Source of the DNA: Oceanihabitans sp. 2_MG-2023
Lineage (GTDB): Bacteria > Bacteroidota > Bacteroidia > Flavobacteriales > Flavobacteriaceae
DNA: 64,000 bases
Assembly: GCF_030547245.1 (NCBI RefSeq)
Contig: NZ_JAUOQT010000004.1
Coordinates: forward strand, 412,128 to 476,127
Reading direction: 5' to 3'
The position numbers and the translations under genes are program-made. Below, piece by piece: positions 1 through 8,544 of this stretch (its first letter is position 1; each line of letters begins with the position of its first letter). Below the pieces are notes generated by a model. The model ran no database searches and was not told the origin of the DNA. It worked only from the letters and a program-made list of their open reading frames with translations.

Positions 1-869
1 ATTCTAAGCAGTTTACACACTCACAATATATTTCGCTTAAAACAAAAGATGCTATTGTAGATAAGTTTAGAGATACTACTGGAGAAAGACCAAATGTAGA
101 TTTACGTTTTCCAGATTTAAAGATTAATGTACATATAGATAGACAAATGTGTACGCTTTCTTTAGATTCTTCTGGAGAATCGTTACACAAACGTGGATAT
201 AAAACAGCAACTAATATTGCACCAATTAACGAAGTTCTTGCTGCAGGTTTAATTATGCTTTCTGGTTGGGATGGACAAACCGATTTTATGGATCCAATGT
301 GTGGTTCTGGAACTATGCTTGTAGAAGCAGCAATGATTGCTTGTAATATACCGCCAAACCTAATGCGTAAAGAATTTGGTTTTGAACGTTGGAACGATTG
401 GGATGTAGAACTTTTTGAAAAAATTGAAGCATCTTTATTAAGTAAAACTAGAGATTTTCATCATAGATTACTTGGTTTTGATAAATCACCAAGTGCAGTT
501 ACCAAAGCAAAAGAGAATTTAAAAAATGCACATTTAGATGAATTTGCCACTATAAAACATGAAGATTTTTTTAAAACTCAAAAGGGAGGAGAGGAAAAAT
601 TACACATGGTATTTAATCCTCCTTACGGTGAACGTTTAGATAATTTAGATGTAGAAGATTTTTATAGTAAAATAGGAGATACCTTAAAGCAAGGCTATCC
701 AGGAACCGATGCTTGGTTGGTTACTTCAAACTTAGAGGCCCTAAAGTTTGTAGGTTTACGTCCTTCACGAAAAATAAAAGTATTTAATGCAAAGCTGGAA
801 GCGCGTTTGGTGAAATATGAAATGTATGCTGGGAGTAAGAAAGGTAAATATATGAATAAGGAAAACTAG
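1..869 (+). CDS. rlmL: THUMP-domain class I SAM-dependent RNA methyltransferase (5'-truncated by window edge)
   Basis: The gene is open from the window edge (frame beginning at base 3) to a TAG at 867-869, so the start is missing and 288 C-terminal residues are visible. It should methylate the base of a guanosine in 23S rRNA, as the N-terminal half of E. coli RlmKL does. Seen directly: the end of a THUMP region, the SAM-binding motif DPMCGSGTMLVEAA near base 291 and the catalytic NPPYGERL motif near base 614. Flavobacterial members are stand-alone proteins of about 380-390 residues, so about a quarter is missing. An ATG at 147 lies inside the conserved region and is not the start. The rRNA position methylated is inferred, and RlmL-like is safer than a strict orthologue claim. 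Confidence 0.88.
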   Translation, partial: SKQFTHSQYISLKTKDAIVDKFRDTTGERPNVDLRFPDLKINVHIDRQMCTLSLDSSGESLHKRGYKTATNIAPINEVLAAGLIMLSGWDGQTDFMDPMCGSGTMLVEAAMIACNIPPNLMRKEFGFERWNDWDVELFEKIEASLLSKTRDFHHRLLGFDKSPSAVTKAKENLKNAHLDEFATIKHEDFFKTQKGGEEKLHMVFNPPYGERLDNLDVEDFYSKIGDTLKQGYPGTDAWLVTSNLEALKFVGLRPSRKIKVFNAKLEARLVKYEMYAGSKKGKYMNKEN

Positions 870-930
870 TGTTTTTGCGTTGCAAATAGTTTTTTTTTAG
901 CTTTTTTACAGCGTATAGCTTTTCATGTTT

Positions 931-1479
931 TTATTTGCTAATTTCAGGATATTCTAAAAACAATTGGTCTACTAATTCTTTTGTGTACTTTTTTAAAGCA
1001 TGTTTAGATTTATTTAATTCACAAGGAATGGAAGCTTGCCATATCACTTGATTTTTTTCAATATCGGAAACATAAATAATAAGTGCTTCTTGCGTATAAA
1101 TTACGGTATTTATAGTGCAAGTTCTCCAATAGTCGAATTCACTTTCGAATTCACAGTTTCGCACTATATTTTCTTTTTCAATAATTGAGATTTTAAAACC
1201 AGCCTGTAATTGTGGTTTAAATACATTGGTTTTGTATCCCAAAGCAGCCATTTGATTATCTAATTCATTTCCTATTAATTGACGTACAAAAGCATTATCT
1301 AAATTTGTATACTTGGTATTGTCAACTTGAAAATCATCTAAACAAAGAACATATGTTTCGTAGTAATTAAAATCTATTTTATCATCATAATCGGAGATAA
1401 TGTCTTCTGTTACAGCACAACCAAATAAAAGAATAACTGTAAAAAGGCTTAAAAATTTTAAAACGATTAAAGATCTCAT
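931..1479 (-). CDS. DUF4136-like lipoprotein
   Basis: A 182-residue exported lipoprotein. The N-terminus has a hydrophobic segment ending in a lipobox (LLFGC, Cys at about residue 21), so the mature protein should be lipid-anchored. The body has the pattern of DUF4136 proteins: an SDYDDKIDF-YETY segment just after the anchor, a middle segment in which the protein 'ages' toward an invariant short N/E-rich helix, and a strand with VIWQASIPCEL near residue 145. No enzymatic residues are evident and the family has no established function. It converges on the preceding methyltransferase (61 bp between the genes) and lies 70 bp downstream of the DinB-family gene, so it may be a separate unit. Family assignment is from pattern recognition only. 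Confidence 0.7.
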   Translation of the reverse strand: MRSLIVLKFLSLFTVILLFGCAVTEDIISDYDDKIDFNYYETYVLCLDDFQVDNTKYTNLDNAFVRQLIGNELDNQMAALGYKTNVFKPQLQAGFKISIIEKENIVRNCEFESEFDYWRTCTINTVIYTQEALIIYVSDIEKNQVIWQASIPCELNKSKHALKKYTKELVDQLFLEYPEISK

Positions 1480-1549
1480 GATATAAGTATTATACCTTAA
1501 AGGTCTTTCTTTAAAAAGTGTTTAACTATGATATTTGTCAGTTTTATAG

Positions 1550-2077
1550 CTAATATTTTTCTTGAAGTATTTTAGTATGATGTTCTATATGATATGCTGT
1601 CCACATAATAATTTCTCTTACTGGCATTTTTCCCATTAAAGGATGTGGTAAAATATAGCTATCCAGTTGTTTATCGTTCCAGCGTTTTAAGGTTTTGTAT
1701 TGTAGTTTTTTATTCTCTACTTGTAATCTGTTAAGAATGTATTCTTTTTCACTTAAAGTAGGGGTTTTCATGTTTTGCGATCCTTTAAAAGTGCTTCCTT
1801 TTACGTTTTTTAAACGTTCATGATACCGATTTACAATTGTATCATAATCTCTTAAGTCTCTATTTGCTTTACCAAATTTAAATTTTAATAAAATTTTTGG
1901 CATACTTAACGCATCATTTAGCGGCTTTATACTTTGAAGCAAGTGCAATGCTTGTTGACCAGAGGTCCATTTTCCTTCTGGGCCTTTTTGCCATTTATCG
2001 TCTTCTTGATTTTGCAACCAATTTAAAAGTGTAGTATGTTTTTCTTCTAAATTGCTTACAATATCTTCCTTGTTCAT
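1550..2077 (-). CDS. DinB-family protein
   Basis: A 175-residue member of the DinB/YfiT four-helix-bundle superfamily. These are usually metal-binding proteins, some of them thiol-dependent transferases. The bundle histidines are visible in QQALHLLQSIKPL and in the C-terminal HPLMGKMPVREIIMWTAYHIEHH. I start it at the ATG 2075-2077, preceded by AAGGATAAACTA and 4 bp after the stop of the upstream gene. A longer in-frame start at 2191 would add a hydrophobic stretch that is merely the out-of-frame end of the DUF6048 gene. It appears to be the last gene of a minus-strand group with rlmD, DUF6452 and DUF6048. Substrate unknown. Confidence 0.82.
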   Translation of the reverse strand: MNKEDIVSNLEEKHTTLLNWLQNQEDDKWQKGPEGKWTSGQQALHLLQSIKPLNDALSMPKILLKFKFGKANRDLRDYDTIVNRYHERLKNVKGSTFKGSQNMKTPTLSEKEYILNRLQVENKKLQYKTLKRWNDKQLDSYILPHPLMGKMPVREIIMWTAYHIEHHTKILQEKY

Positions 2078-2081
2078 TAGT

Positions 2082-2801
2082 TTATCCTTTTTTAAATAAA
2101 GGAATAAGGTAAGAAATATTATAGCCATAGCCAACACCAAAGCTACTACCATCATAAGTTCTATTATAACCTGGAACATATAGATTTTCAAAGTTCTCTG
2201 GTTGGTCTTGACTAAAAATATTTTTTAATTGCGCATTAAGCCCGATAAATAAATTTGGTAATATTTCTGCTTTAATACCAATTATTAATTCTGCCCATAT
2301 TGCTGTAAGTCCACTAAATTTTTTGGATTCGTTAGAAATTTCAGGATCCCAATATTGGTCTTGAGAATATACCGAGTAGCTATTTCTAGTTTGACTAAAA
2401 GTACTTGCACCAACACGTAAACCTCCATAAATCATATTATGCATACCAAACCAATTGGTGTATGTGTTGTAATCTACTCCAGCCTTAAAATAAGAACCAG
2501 AAGCTGTTGCGTTAATATTGTCGTTACCTAAAGTTCTTTCTTCTGTACCTAATTCTCCAGCAACATATAAACGTTTTGTTAGTCTAAAATCTGCCATAAT
2601 CTCAAAACCTTTATAGTCGTCTTCGAGGGCAGTTCTTATTAGTTTACTTAAATCTCCTCCAATACGAAGTCCGTATTTTTGAATATGTTTAATAGAATCT
2701 TTCTTTGCTTTAGCAATACTGTCATTTTGTGCATTAACAGATACACAAAAGAGCATAAAAAAGAGAAATATATTAATGGAAAAGGTTAAAGTGCGCTTCA
2801 T
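2082..2801 (-). CDS. DUF6048 family outer-membrane beta-barrel protein
   Basis: A 239-residue exported protein with a signal peptide ending in VSVNAQ and a body of alternating aromatic/glycine-rich beta strands (for example YGLRIGGDLSKLI, FGVGYGYNISYLIPL). This is the layout of a small outer-membrane barrel, and the family is DUF6048. Its first 29 bp overlap the 3' end of the DUF6452 gene, which suggests coupled translation. DUF6452 and DUF6048 are found side by side in many Flavobacteriaceae downstream of rlmD (from memory of the family). The natural hypothesis is a lipoprotein-barrel pair. No function is established. Confidence 0.8.
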   Translation of the reverse strand: MKRTLTFSINIFLFFMLFCVSVNAQNDSIAKAKKDSIKHIQKYGLRIGGDLSKLIRTALEDDYKGFEIMADFRLTKRLYVAGELGTEERTLGNDNINATASGSYFKAGVDYNTYTNWFGMHNMIYGGLRVGASTFSQTRNSYSVYSQDQYWDPEISNESKKFSGLTAIWAELIIGIKAEILPNLFIGLNAQLKNIFSQDQPENFENLYVPGYNRTYDGSSFGVGYGYNISYLIPLFKKG

Positions 2802-3315
2802 CTTCGTTGCTAATTGGTTCGTTATCTGTTGTTGATAGTATGTAGTCTATCCATTTATCTCCATCGTCTTCTATGCTTATAGTAACATTTTCGAAAACGG
2901 TTTTATAGCCACAAGCTTTAGATACATATTCTAGTTTTGTAACATAATGAATGGTTATTATATCTTCATTTCCGTCTACATAATCATCTGTATCATCATC
3001 TGGAGTTCCATTATCATTAATAGAATAATCATTATGTAATTTAAACTGCGTAGAAGTTTCTGTAGTTTTTAATGGCAAATAAACACTATTAGCAGTAACT
3101 ACATCATAATCACTTAAAACAGCATCATTGTCTACGCCCTGTGCTCTAAAATTTAGTACATTTTTTAGGTTTTCTGTATTTGCACTATTATAAAATTGCA
3201 TATAAAGATGTGCTGTGGTAGAAGTATCGTCGGAACATAAATCATCTCTTTCACAACTTAAAAAAATGGTAAAAAGGATAAGTACTGGTATTAGTATGAT
3301 TTTTAATTTTTTCAT
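2773..3315 (-). CDS. DUF6452 family lipoprotein
   Basis: A 180-residue lipoprotein. The start at 3315 gives MKKLKIILIPVLIL followed by a lipobox (FLSC). An upstream in-frame ATG at 3345 would place ten charged residues ahead of it and lies only 5 bp after the rlmD stop, so it is less likely. The mature protein begins with an acidic Cys-containing segment (ERDDLCSDD) and has a low-complexity acidic stretch around residues 110-120 (DDDTDDYVDGNED). This matches DUF6452. It sits between rlmD (36 bp upstream) and the DUF6048 barrel (29-bp overlap) and is probably co-transcribed with both. A hairpin of TTTCCG/CGGAAA at 3322-3339 lies in the rlmD-DUF6452 gap. Confidence 0.8.
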   Translation of the reverse strand: MKKLKIILIPVLILFTIFLSCERDDLCSDDTSTTAHLYMQFYNSANTENLKNVLNFRAQGVDNDAVLSDYDVVTANSVYLPLKTTETSTQFKLHNDYSINDNGTPDDDTDDYVDGNEDIITIHYVTKLEYVSKACGYKTVFENVTISIEDDGDKWIDYILSTTDNEPISNEDEAHFNLFH

Positions 3316-3350
3316 ATTTATTTTCCGAAAAAACGGAAATCGCATTAAAT

Positions 3351-4763
3351 TTATCTTTTTTCTAAAAGTACAACATTTTCAACATGAAAAGTTTGCGGAA
3401 ACATATCTACAGATTGTAATTTAGTCACTTTATACATGTCTTTCATTAAAGCTAAATCTCTAGCTTGTGTTGCACTATTGCAACTTACATAAACTATTTT
3501 ATTTGGCGCAATGTTTAATATTTGATTAACAACATCTTTATGCATTCCATCTCTAGGAGGATCTGTAATAATTACATCAGGTTTACCGTGTGTTTCAATA
3601 AACTCTTGATTAAATACGTTTTTCATATCGCCTACATAAAAATCGGTATTATCAATTTTATTTAGTTTGGCGTTTTCTTTTGCAGCAAGAATAGCATCTG
3701 GAACAGCCTCTACACCAACTACTTTTTTAGCTTTTTTAGCAACAAATTGCGCAATAGTTCCAGTTCCTGTATATAAATCGTATACTAACTCATTGCCAGA
3801 TAATTCAGCAAAATCACGTGTTATTTTATATAATTCGAACGCTTGCGCGGAATTGGTTTGGTAAAAAGATTTAGCATTAATTTTAAACTTTAAACCTTCC
3901 ATTTCTTCAAAGATATGATCTTCTCCTTTATAGCAAACAACTTCTTGATCGTAAATAGTATCATTAGCTTTTTGGTTAATGATATATTGTAAGGATGTAA
4001 TTTGTTTAAATTCTTCGGAAAGGAAATCTAATAATAATTCTCGTTTTTCTTTATCGTCTTTAAAAAACTGAACTACTACCATGATATCTCCAGTCGAAGA
4101 GGTACGAATCATTAACGTACGAAGCAAACCTGTTTGATTTCTGGTATTAAAGAATTCCATATCATTATCTAAAGCAAACTGTTTAACAGCATTACGAATA
4201 GCGTTTGAAGGATCTGCTTGTAAATGACACTTTTTAACATCCAGAATTTTGTCCCACATACCAGGAATATGAAAACCTAAAGCATTTCTGTCTCCTAAAT
4301 CGTCTGAAGATTCAACTTCTTCATACGTTAACCAACGAGAATCGCTAAAAGAGAATTCCATTTTATTTCTATAAAAATATTGTTCAGCAGCTCCTAAAAT
4401 AGGAGTAACTTCTGGAAGTTCTATATGCCCAATTCTAGTTAAATTATTGGTAACTTCTTTTTGTTTATAAAACAATTGGTGCTCATATGCCATGTCTTGC
4501 CATTTGCAACCACCACAAGTTCCAAAATGTTGGCAAGCAGGTGCTGTACGTTTGTCTGATAATTTATGAAAAACGGTTGCTTTTCCTTCGTAATATGCTT
4601 TACGTTTTTTAAATGTTTGTACATCTACAACATCTCCAGGAACTGCGTTTGGTAAAAAAATCACTTTTCCATCTGGTGCTTTTGCAACGGTTTTACCTTT
4701 TGCTCCTGCATCTATAACTTCCACGTTTGTGAAAACTTGTTTTCTGTTTTTTCTTCTTGACAT
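3351..4763 (-). CDS. rlmD: 23S rRNA (uracil-C5)-methyltransferase RlmD
   Basis: A 470-residue enzyme of the RlmD/RumA family that makes 5-methyluridine in 23S rRNA, using SAM and an iron-sulfur cluster. Seen in order: an N-terminal TRAM domain (residues ~10-65), the cluster cysteines C77, C83 and C86 in CQHFGTCGGCKW with the fourth at C179, the SAM motif YDLYTGTGTIAQFVA, the motif DPPRDGMH, and the catalytic cysteine C428 in VYVSCNSATQARDL. Length is normal. The + strand shows CAAAAATA at 4768-4775, which on the minus strand reads TATTTTTG, a Bacteroidota -7 box, although it is very close to the start codon. The m5U1939 target is known for E. coli RlmD and inferred here. Confidence 0.95.
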   Translation of the reverse strand: MSRRKNRKQVFTNVEVIDAGAKGKTVAKAPDGKVIFLPNAVPGDVVDVQTFKKRKAYYEGKATVFHKLSDKRTAPACQHFGTCGGCKWQDMAYEHQLFYKQKEVTNNLTRIGHIELPEVTPILGAAEQYFYRNKMEFSFSDSRWLTYEEVESSDDLGDRNALGFHIPGMWDKILDVKKCHLQADPSNAIRNAVKQFALDNDMEFFNTRNQTGLLRTLMIRTSSTGDIMVVVQFFKDDKEKRELLLDFLSEEFKQITSLQYIINQKANDTIYDQEVVCYKGEDHIFEEMEGLKFKINAKSFYQTNSAQAFELYKITRDFAELSGNELVYDLYTGTGTIAQFVAKKAKKVVGVEAVPDAILAAKENAKLNKIDNTDFYVGDMKNVFNQEFIETHGKPDVIITDPPRDGMHKDVVNQILNIAPNKIVYVSCNSATQARDLALMKDMYKVTKLQSVDMFPQTFHVENVVLLEKR

Positions 4764-4941
4764 GTTGCAAAAATAATAATAGCAGTAAATAAAATGTATG
4801 TTATTTGAATTATCTTTAAAAGATTTCTAGTTTATTTTAAAAGTTTATCCTTTTCGTGAAGTAAATTTTAGTTTTATTCCTAAGATTCTCATTTTAGTGG
4901 AAATAAAATGAACCTTTTTAATTTTTTTACGTCTTTATAAT

Positions 4942-5451
4942 ATGCAAGTAGTAAATGTTCATAAACGAAAAATTAAGCAACCTATTGAAAATGTTTCCGT
5001 GTTATTTAATACGATAGCAACAAATAAGGATGCCATTTGGCCTGTTAAAAATTGGCCAGCAATACGTTTTAATGAAGGAGTAAAAGTAAAAAGTAAAGGC
5101 GGACATGGTATTATTAAATATACAATTATTGCTTTTGAAGAAGGAAAAAGTATCACCTTTAAATTTACCAAACCAGATGGTTTTATTGGAATACATCAAT
5201 TATTTCTAGAAATAGTTTCAGAAAAAGAAACAGAAATCATTCATGAAATAAGAATGCATACCTCTACTTTTAGAGCGTCTATTTTATGGTTTTTTGTAAT
5301 TAAATGGTTGCACGATGCATTAATAGAAGAGGCTTTTGATAATGTTGAAAATCATTTTATGGAAGTAAAGAAAATTCCGAGATACAATATTTGGGTACAA
5401 TTTTTAAGAAATAGGTATAAAAGAAAACCGTTGCTAACCAAACAAGTATAA
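4942..5451 (+). CDS. SRPBCC (START/polyketide-cyclase-like) family protein
   Basis: A 169-residue soluble protein with the helix-grip pattern of SRPBCC proteins: a first strand containing IKQPIENVSVLFNTI, a PAIRFNEGVKVKSKGG segment, strands near FEEGKSITFKFTKP, and a long C-terminal helix (WLHDALIEEAFDNVENHF). These proteins bind hydrophobic ligands in a cavity, but the ligand is not predictable. Its TAA stop (5449-5451) is followed with no gap by the TTG start of the ECF sigma factor, so the two are translationally linked. The 178 bp upstream of the gene holds no convincing promoter box. Confidence 0.75.
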   Translation: MQVVNVHKRKIKQPIENVSVLFNTIATNKDAIWPVKNWPAIRFNEGVKVKSKGGHGIIKYTIIAFEEGKSITFKFTKPDGFIGIHQLFLEIVSEKETEIIHEIRMHTSTFRASILWFFVIKWLHDALIEEAFDNVENHFMEVKKIPRYNIWVQFLRNRYKRKPLLTKQV

Positions 5452-5988
5452 TTGAAACCATACAAACATATAGATGCACAATTGGTAGAAGCTTTTCAAT
5501 CTGGCGATAAAGAAGCTCTAGCCAAACTGGTAAAAAGATGGCATTTTACGTTTTGTAAGAAAGCTTTTTGGATTGTTAAAGACGCAGAACTTTCTAAAGA
5601 TATAGCTCAAGATACTTGGCAAACAATTATTGATAAAATAGATACTTTGCAAGATAAAAATAGCTTTAGTAGTTGGGCTTTTCGTATTGTGTATTCTAAA
5701 TCTTTAGATGTTTTACGAAAAAAAAATTACGAGCGATGTAATAACGAAGAATATGCGAAAAACCAGGATGCTATAGCAGAAGATGCTTCTGAAGATACAG
5801 CTTTAAAAAAGAAAGTTTTAAGAGCAATTCAAGGTTTGTCTACAGAGCAGCAATTAGTTGTTAAGTTATTTTATGTAGAAGAATATGGACTAAAAGAAAT
5901 TAGCAAAACACTTAATATTTCTGTTGGTACAGCAAAATCTAGACTATTTTATGCTAGAGAGAAATTACGATTAATATTAAAAAAATAA
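5452..5988 (+). CDS. ECF-type RNA polymerase sigma factor
   Basis: A 178-residue sigma-70 family factor with only regions 2 and 4. Region 2 spans about residues 25-90 (KDAELSKDIAQDTWQTIIDK, SFSSWAFRIVYSKSLDVLRK). Region 4 is the C-terminal helix-turn-helix (GLKEISKTLNISVGTAKSRLFYARE, about residues 140-170). The start is a TTG directly abutting the stop of the SRPBCC gene. No ATG lies nearby in frame, so this rare start is the best choice. The gene downstream encodes a small membrane protein of the DUF6768 family, the position an anti-sigma factor would occupy. Target genes are unknown. Confidence 0.9.
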   Translation: MKPYKHIDAQLVEAFQSGDKEALAKLVKRWHFTFCKKAFWIVKDAELSKDIAQDTWQTIIDKIDTLQDKNSFSSWAFRIVYSKSLDVLRKKNYERCNNEEYAKNQDAIAEDASEDTALKKKVLRAIQGLSTEQQLVVKLFYVEEYGLKEISKTLNISVGTAKSRLFYAREKLRLILKK

Positions 5989-6043
5989 AAAATAATTAAT
6001 AACTGTTTTCCTCTTTTTGGAGAACTATAAAATTCGTTTTATT

Positions 6044-6427
6044 ATGAAAAATAATATGGAAGACATCGATGCACTAATAAAAGAAACTTTATCTGAAGAA
6101 GAAGCAAAATTTTACGACACACTTGAAGAACAAGGTGTTTTAGGAATGATTTTCGGATTATTTAAAGGGAAAAATAAATGGCTATTAATACTAATGAACA
6201 TGATGACTCTAATCTTTTTTGGATTATTTATTTACTGTTTGGTCCAATTTTTCAATGTTGAAGCAACTAAAGATTTATTAAAATGGGGATTAGCAAGTAT
6301 CCTTTTTATGCTTGGAGTGAGTATGCTTAAAATTTTCGCATGGATGCAAATGGATAAAAATGCGTTGTTAAGAGAATTAAAACGATTAGAATTACAAGTA
6401 TCCTCTATAGCTGGAAAAATATCTTAA
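6044..6427 (+). CDS. DUF6768 family membrane protein, candidate anti-sigma partner
   Basis: A 127-residue protein that begins with an acidic cytoplasmic helix (EDIDALIKETLSEEEAKFYD), followed by a conserved GVLGMIFGLFKGKNKW segment, two transmembrane helices (about residues 45-70 and 78-95) and a C-terminal coiled coil (LLRELKRLELQVSSIAGK). This is the DUF6768 layout. I use the ATG at 6044. A TTG at 6017 in frame has no support and would add nine residues atypical of the family. It lies 55 bp after the sigma factor stop. A role in holding the sigma factor at the membrane is inferred from position and topology only. Confidence 0.78.
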   Translation: MKNNMEDIDALIKETLSEEEAKFYDTLEEQGVLGMIFGLFKGKNKWLLILMNMMTLIFFGLFIYCLVQFFNVEATKDLLKWGLASILFMLGVSMLKIFAWMQMDKNALLRELKRLELQVSSIAGKIS

Positions 6428-6567
6428 TAAGATTTTTTATTCGGCACTAATATTTAGTAATTTGCAAGTCTTTAGGGATGATTTCTTTCCCACGCTGAAT
6501 TTTCGACACTTCGAAAGGATAAAGGTAGATAAGGAATGGTTATTTTATAAATTAAAAATTATTAAAA

Positions 6568-7812
6568 ATGGCTGTTTTAGACCAATTAACATCGCAAGAA
6601 GCGATGGATTTAGAAAACAAGTATGGCGCACACAATTACCATCCGCTTCCAGTAGTACTGAGTAGAGGAGAAGGTGTATATGTTTGGGATGTAGAAGGAA
6701 AAAAATATTACGATTTTCTTTCCGCTTATTCTGCAGTAAACCAAGGGCATTGTCATCCAAAAATTATTGGAGCAATGGTAAACCAAGCACAAACTCTTAC
6801 ACTAACTTCTCGTGCGTTTTATAACGATATGTTAGGAGCGTTCGAAAAGTATGCAACAGAAACTTTTAAGTACGATAAGTTATTACCAATGAATACGGGA
6901 GCTGAAGCTGTAGAAACAGCTTTAAAACTATGTAGAAAATGGGCTTACGAGGTAAAAGGAATAGACGAAAATGAAGCAGAAATTATTGTTTGTGAAAATA
7001 ACTTTCACGGAAGAACTACTACAATTATTTCGTTTTCTAACGATCCAGTAGCTAGAAAAAACTTTGGACCTTATACGAATGGGTTTATTAAAATTGAATA
7101 CGACAACCTTATAGCTTTAGAAGAAGTACTTTCTAGCAATAAAAATGTTGCAGGATTTTTAGTAGAACCAATTCAAGGTGAAGCTGGTGTTTATGTACCA
7201 ACCGAAGGATATTTAACAAAAGCAAAAGCATTGTGCGAAAAGTATAATGTTTTATTTATTGCAGATGAAGTGCAAACAGGAATTGCAAGAACTGGAAAAA
7301 TGCTCGCAATTGATCATGAAAATATTAAGGCAGATATTTTAATTCTTGGAAAAGCATTGTCTGGAGGAGCTTATCCAGTTTCTGCAGTTTTAGCGAACAA
7401 TGCTATTATGAATGTTATTAAACCAGGAAATCATGGAAGCACATTTGGCGGTAATCCTGTAGCTGCTGCAGTTGGTATGGCTGCTTTACAAGTGATTAAA
7501 GACGAGAACCTAGCCGATAATGCACAAGCTTTAGGAAAATTATTTAGAACAGAACTTTCTAAATTTATAGAAACATCTAATATTGTTAATGGTGTAAGAG
7601 GTAAAGGTTTGTTAAATGCTATTTTAATTAATGATGATGAAGAAAGTGAAACAGCTTGGAATATATGTATAGCTTTACGTGATAATGGGTTATTAGCAAA
7701 ACCTACACATGGAAACATTATTAGATTTGCTCCACCTTTAGTTATGACCGAAGCGCAATTATTAGATTGTGTTGCTATTATTATAAAAACTTTAAAGCAA
7801 TTTGAAAACTAA
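6568..7812 (+). CDS. rocD: Ornithine--oxo-acid transaminase
   Basis: A 414-residue class III PLP-dependent aminotransferase that converts ornithine and 2-oxoglutarate to glutamate semialdehyde and glutamate, linking arginine and proline metabolism. Visible signatures: HNYHPLPVVLSRGEGVYVWD near the N-terminus, the NTGAEAVETALKLCRKW pyridoxal-phosphate loop, the ENNFHGRTT motif, FIADEVQTGIARTG with the cofactor Asp, and the Schiff-base lysine in LGKALSGGAYPVSAV. The length matches other rocD products. It appears monocistronic: no arginine or proline gene is adjacent, and a strong palindromic terminator follows. The 140 bp upstream holds nothing else recognisable. Confidence 0.95.
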   Translation: MAVLDQLTSQEAMDLENKYGAHNYHPLPVVLSRGEGVYVWDVEGKKYYDFLSAYSAVNQGHCHPKIIGAMVNQAQTLTLTSRAFYNDMLGAFEKYATETFKYDKLLPMNTGAEAVETALKLCRKWAYEVKGIDENEAEIIVCENNFHGRTTTIISFSNDPVARKNFGPYTNGFIKIEYDNLIALEEVLSSNKNVAGFLVEPIQGEAGVYVPTEGYLTKAKALCEKYNVLFIADEVQTGIARTGKMLAIDHENIKADILILGKALSGGAYPVSAVLANNAIMNVIKPGNHGSTFGGNPVAAAVGMAALQVIKDENLADNAQALGKLFRTELSKFIETSNIVNGVRGKGLLNAILINDDEESETAWNICIALRDNGLLAKPTHGNIIRFAPPLVMTEAQLLDCVAIIIKTLKQFEN

Positions 7813-7835
7813 TATAGAAGTGAAATATAAGTAAT

Positions 7836-7866
7836 AAAAAAAGCGACCAATTGGTCGCTTTTTTTA
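7836..7866. terminator. Bidirectional rho-independent terminator
   Basis: A perfect inverted repeat, AGCGACC-AATT-GGTCGCT (7842-7859), is flanked by an A-run on the left and a T-run on the right, so it can end transcription of rocD (+) and of the converging small membrane-protein gene (-). Confidence 0.9.
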
Positions 7867-7883
7867 TTTCAAAATAATATATA

Positions 7884-8222
7884 TTATTGGTTTGTTTGTT
7901 GTAACTCTTCCATTCTTTGTTGCATAAGTTCTGGGTTTTGCATAGCATCCCAACCAATAAACATTACTGCCCAAATCATAAAAATTATAGTAGCAATACA
8001 TAATATAATGCCAATTATTGCCATTATTTTACCAGCTTTTACATTTCCATATCCTAAGTAATTTTCAGGAGCTTCCTTGTATAAAGCAGTTGCTTTGCTG
8101 GATAGTACTATTGCAACGATTCCTAATACTAATCCAATAATTCCATAGCACCAGCAGGTTAAAATAGATAATATTCCAAATACTAAAATAAGTGTCGAGT
8201 TTGGTAATGTTTGTTTTTCCAT
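7884..8222 (-). CDS. Small two-helix membrane protein of the 'CCC motif' / DUF4190-like type
   Basis: A 112-residue integral membrane protein with two transmembrane segments (about 10-40 and 62-92) separated by a short loop (YKEAPENYLGYGNVKAGK) and a Glu/Gln-rich cytoplasmic tail (MQQRMEELQQTNQ). Many Flavobacteriaceae proteins of this layout carry a CCC motif in the first helix. Here the equivalent is TCWCYG. The tail and loop resemble DUF4190 proteins. No function is known. It sits 7 bp downstream of the DUF2752 gene on the same strand and is probably in one transcript with it. Confidence 0.72.
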   Translation of the reverse strand: MEKQTLPNSTLILVFGILSILTCWCYGIIGLVLGIVAIVLSSKATALYKEAPENYLGYGNVKAGKIMAIIGIILCIATIIFMIWAVMFIGWDAMQNPELMQQRMEELQQTNQ

Positions 8223-8229
8223 AGTTAGT

Positions 8230-8511
8230 TTAAATAAATTTGTTGATATAGTTAATAAAGATAATTAGAATATTTATAATAAATAAAAGCATTAAGTATT
8301 TATGTCCGTTTTTTATTTTAAACTTAATGTGTAATACTAATAAAATTAGCATTAAAATAATGGTAAAAATTGCAGGATACATATTAAATGCAGCAGTAAA
8401 ATCTCCCTGAACTATTAGTGCAACAGAGCGTTGCATACCACAACCTGGGCAGTCTATACCAAATAGTTTTTTGTTTAAACAAGGAAGCATGTAATCTTCA
8501 AATGAAGACAT
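8230..8511 (-). CDS. DUF2752 domain membrane protein
   Basis: A 93-residue membrane protein. It carries the DUF2752 signature: a CPGCGMQRS motif (residues ~21-29) and a following aromatic helix (FTAAFNMYPAIF), then two hydrophobic helices. The paired cysteines of CPGC suggest metal or redox chemistry, but nothing is established for the family. It is followed after 7 bp by the CCC-motif-type protein gene, an arrangement that suggests a two-gene unit. Confidence 0.85.
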   Translation of the reverse strand: MSSFEDYMLPCLNKKLFGIDCPGCGMQRSVALIVQGDFTAAFNMYPAIFTIILMLILLVLHIKFKIKNGHKYLMLLFIINILIIFINYINKFI

Positions 8512-8544
8512 AAATTTGTTTGTTTTATATAATGCAAATGTATT

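Noticed and set aside
147..869. A separate short methyltransferase gene starting at 147
   Set aside because: The frame is open and in conserved THUMP-type sequence right up to the window edge, so 147 is internal.
2078..2191. Longer N-terminus of the DinB-family protein with a hydrophobic segment
   Set aside because: The added residues are the out-of-frame 3' end of the DUF6048 gene, and the ATG at 2077 has a good ribosome site just upstream.
6017..6043. TTG start for the DUF6768 protein
   Set aside because: The added nine residues do not fit the family; the ATG at 6044 gives the usual N-terminus.
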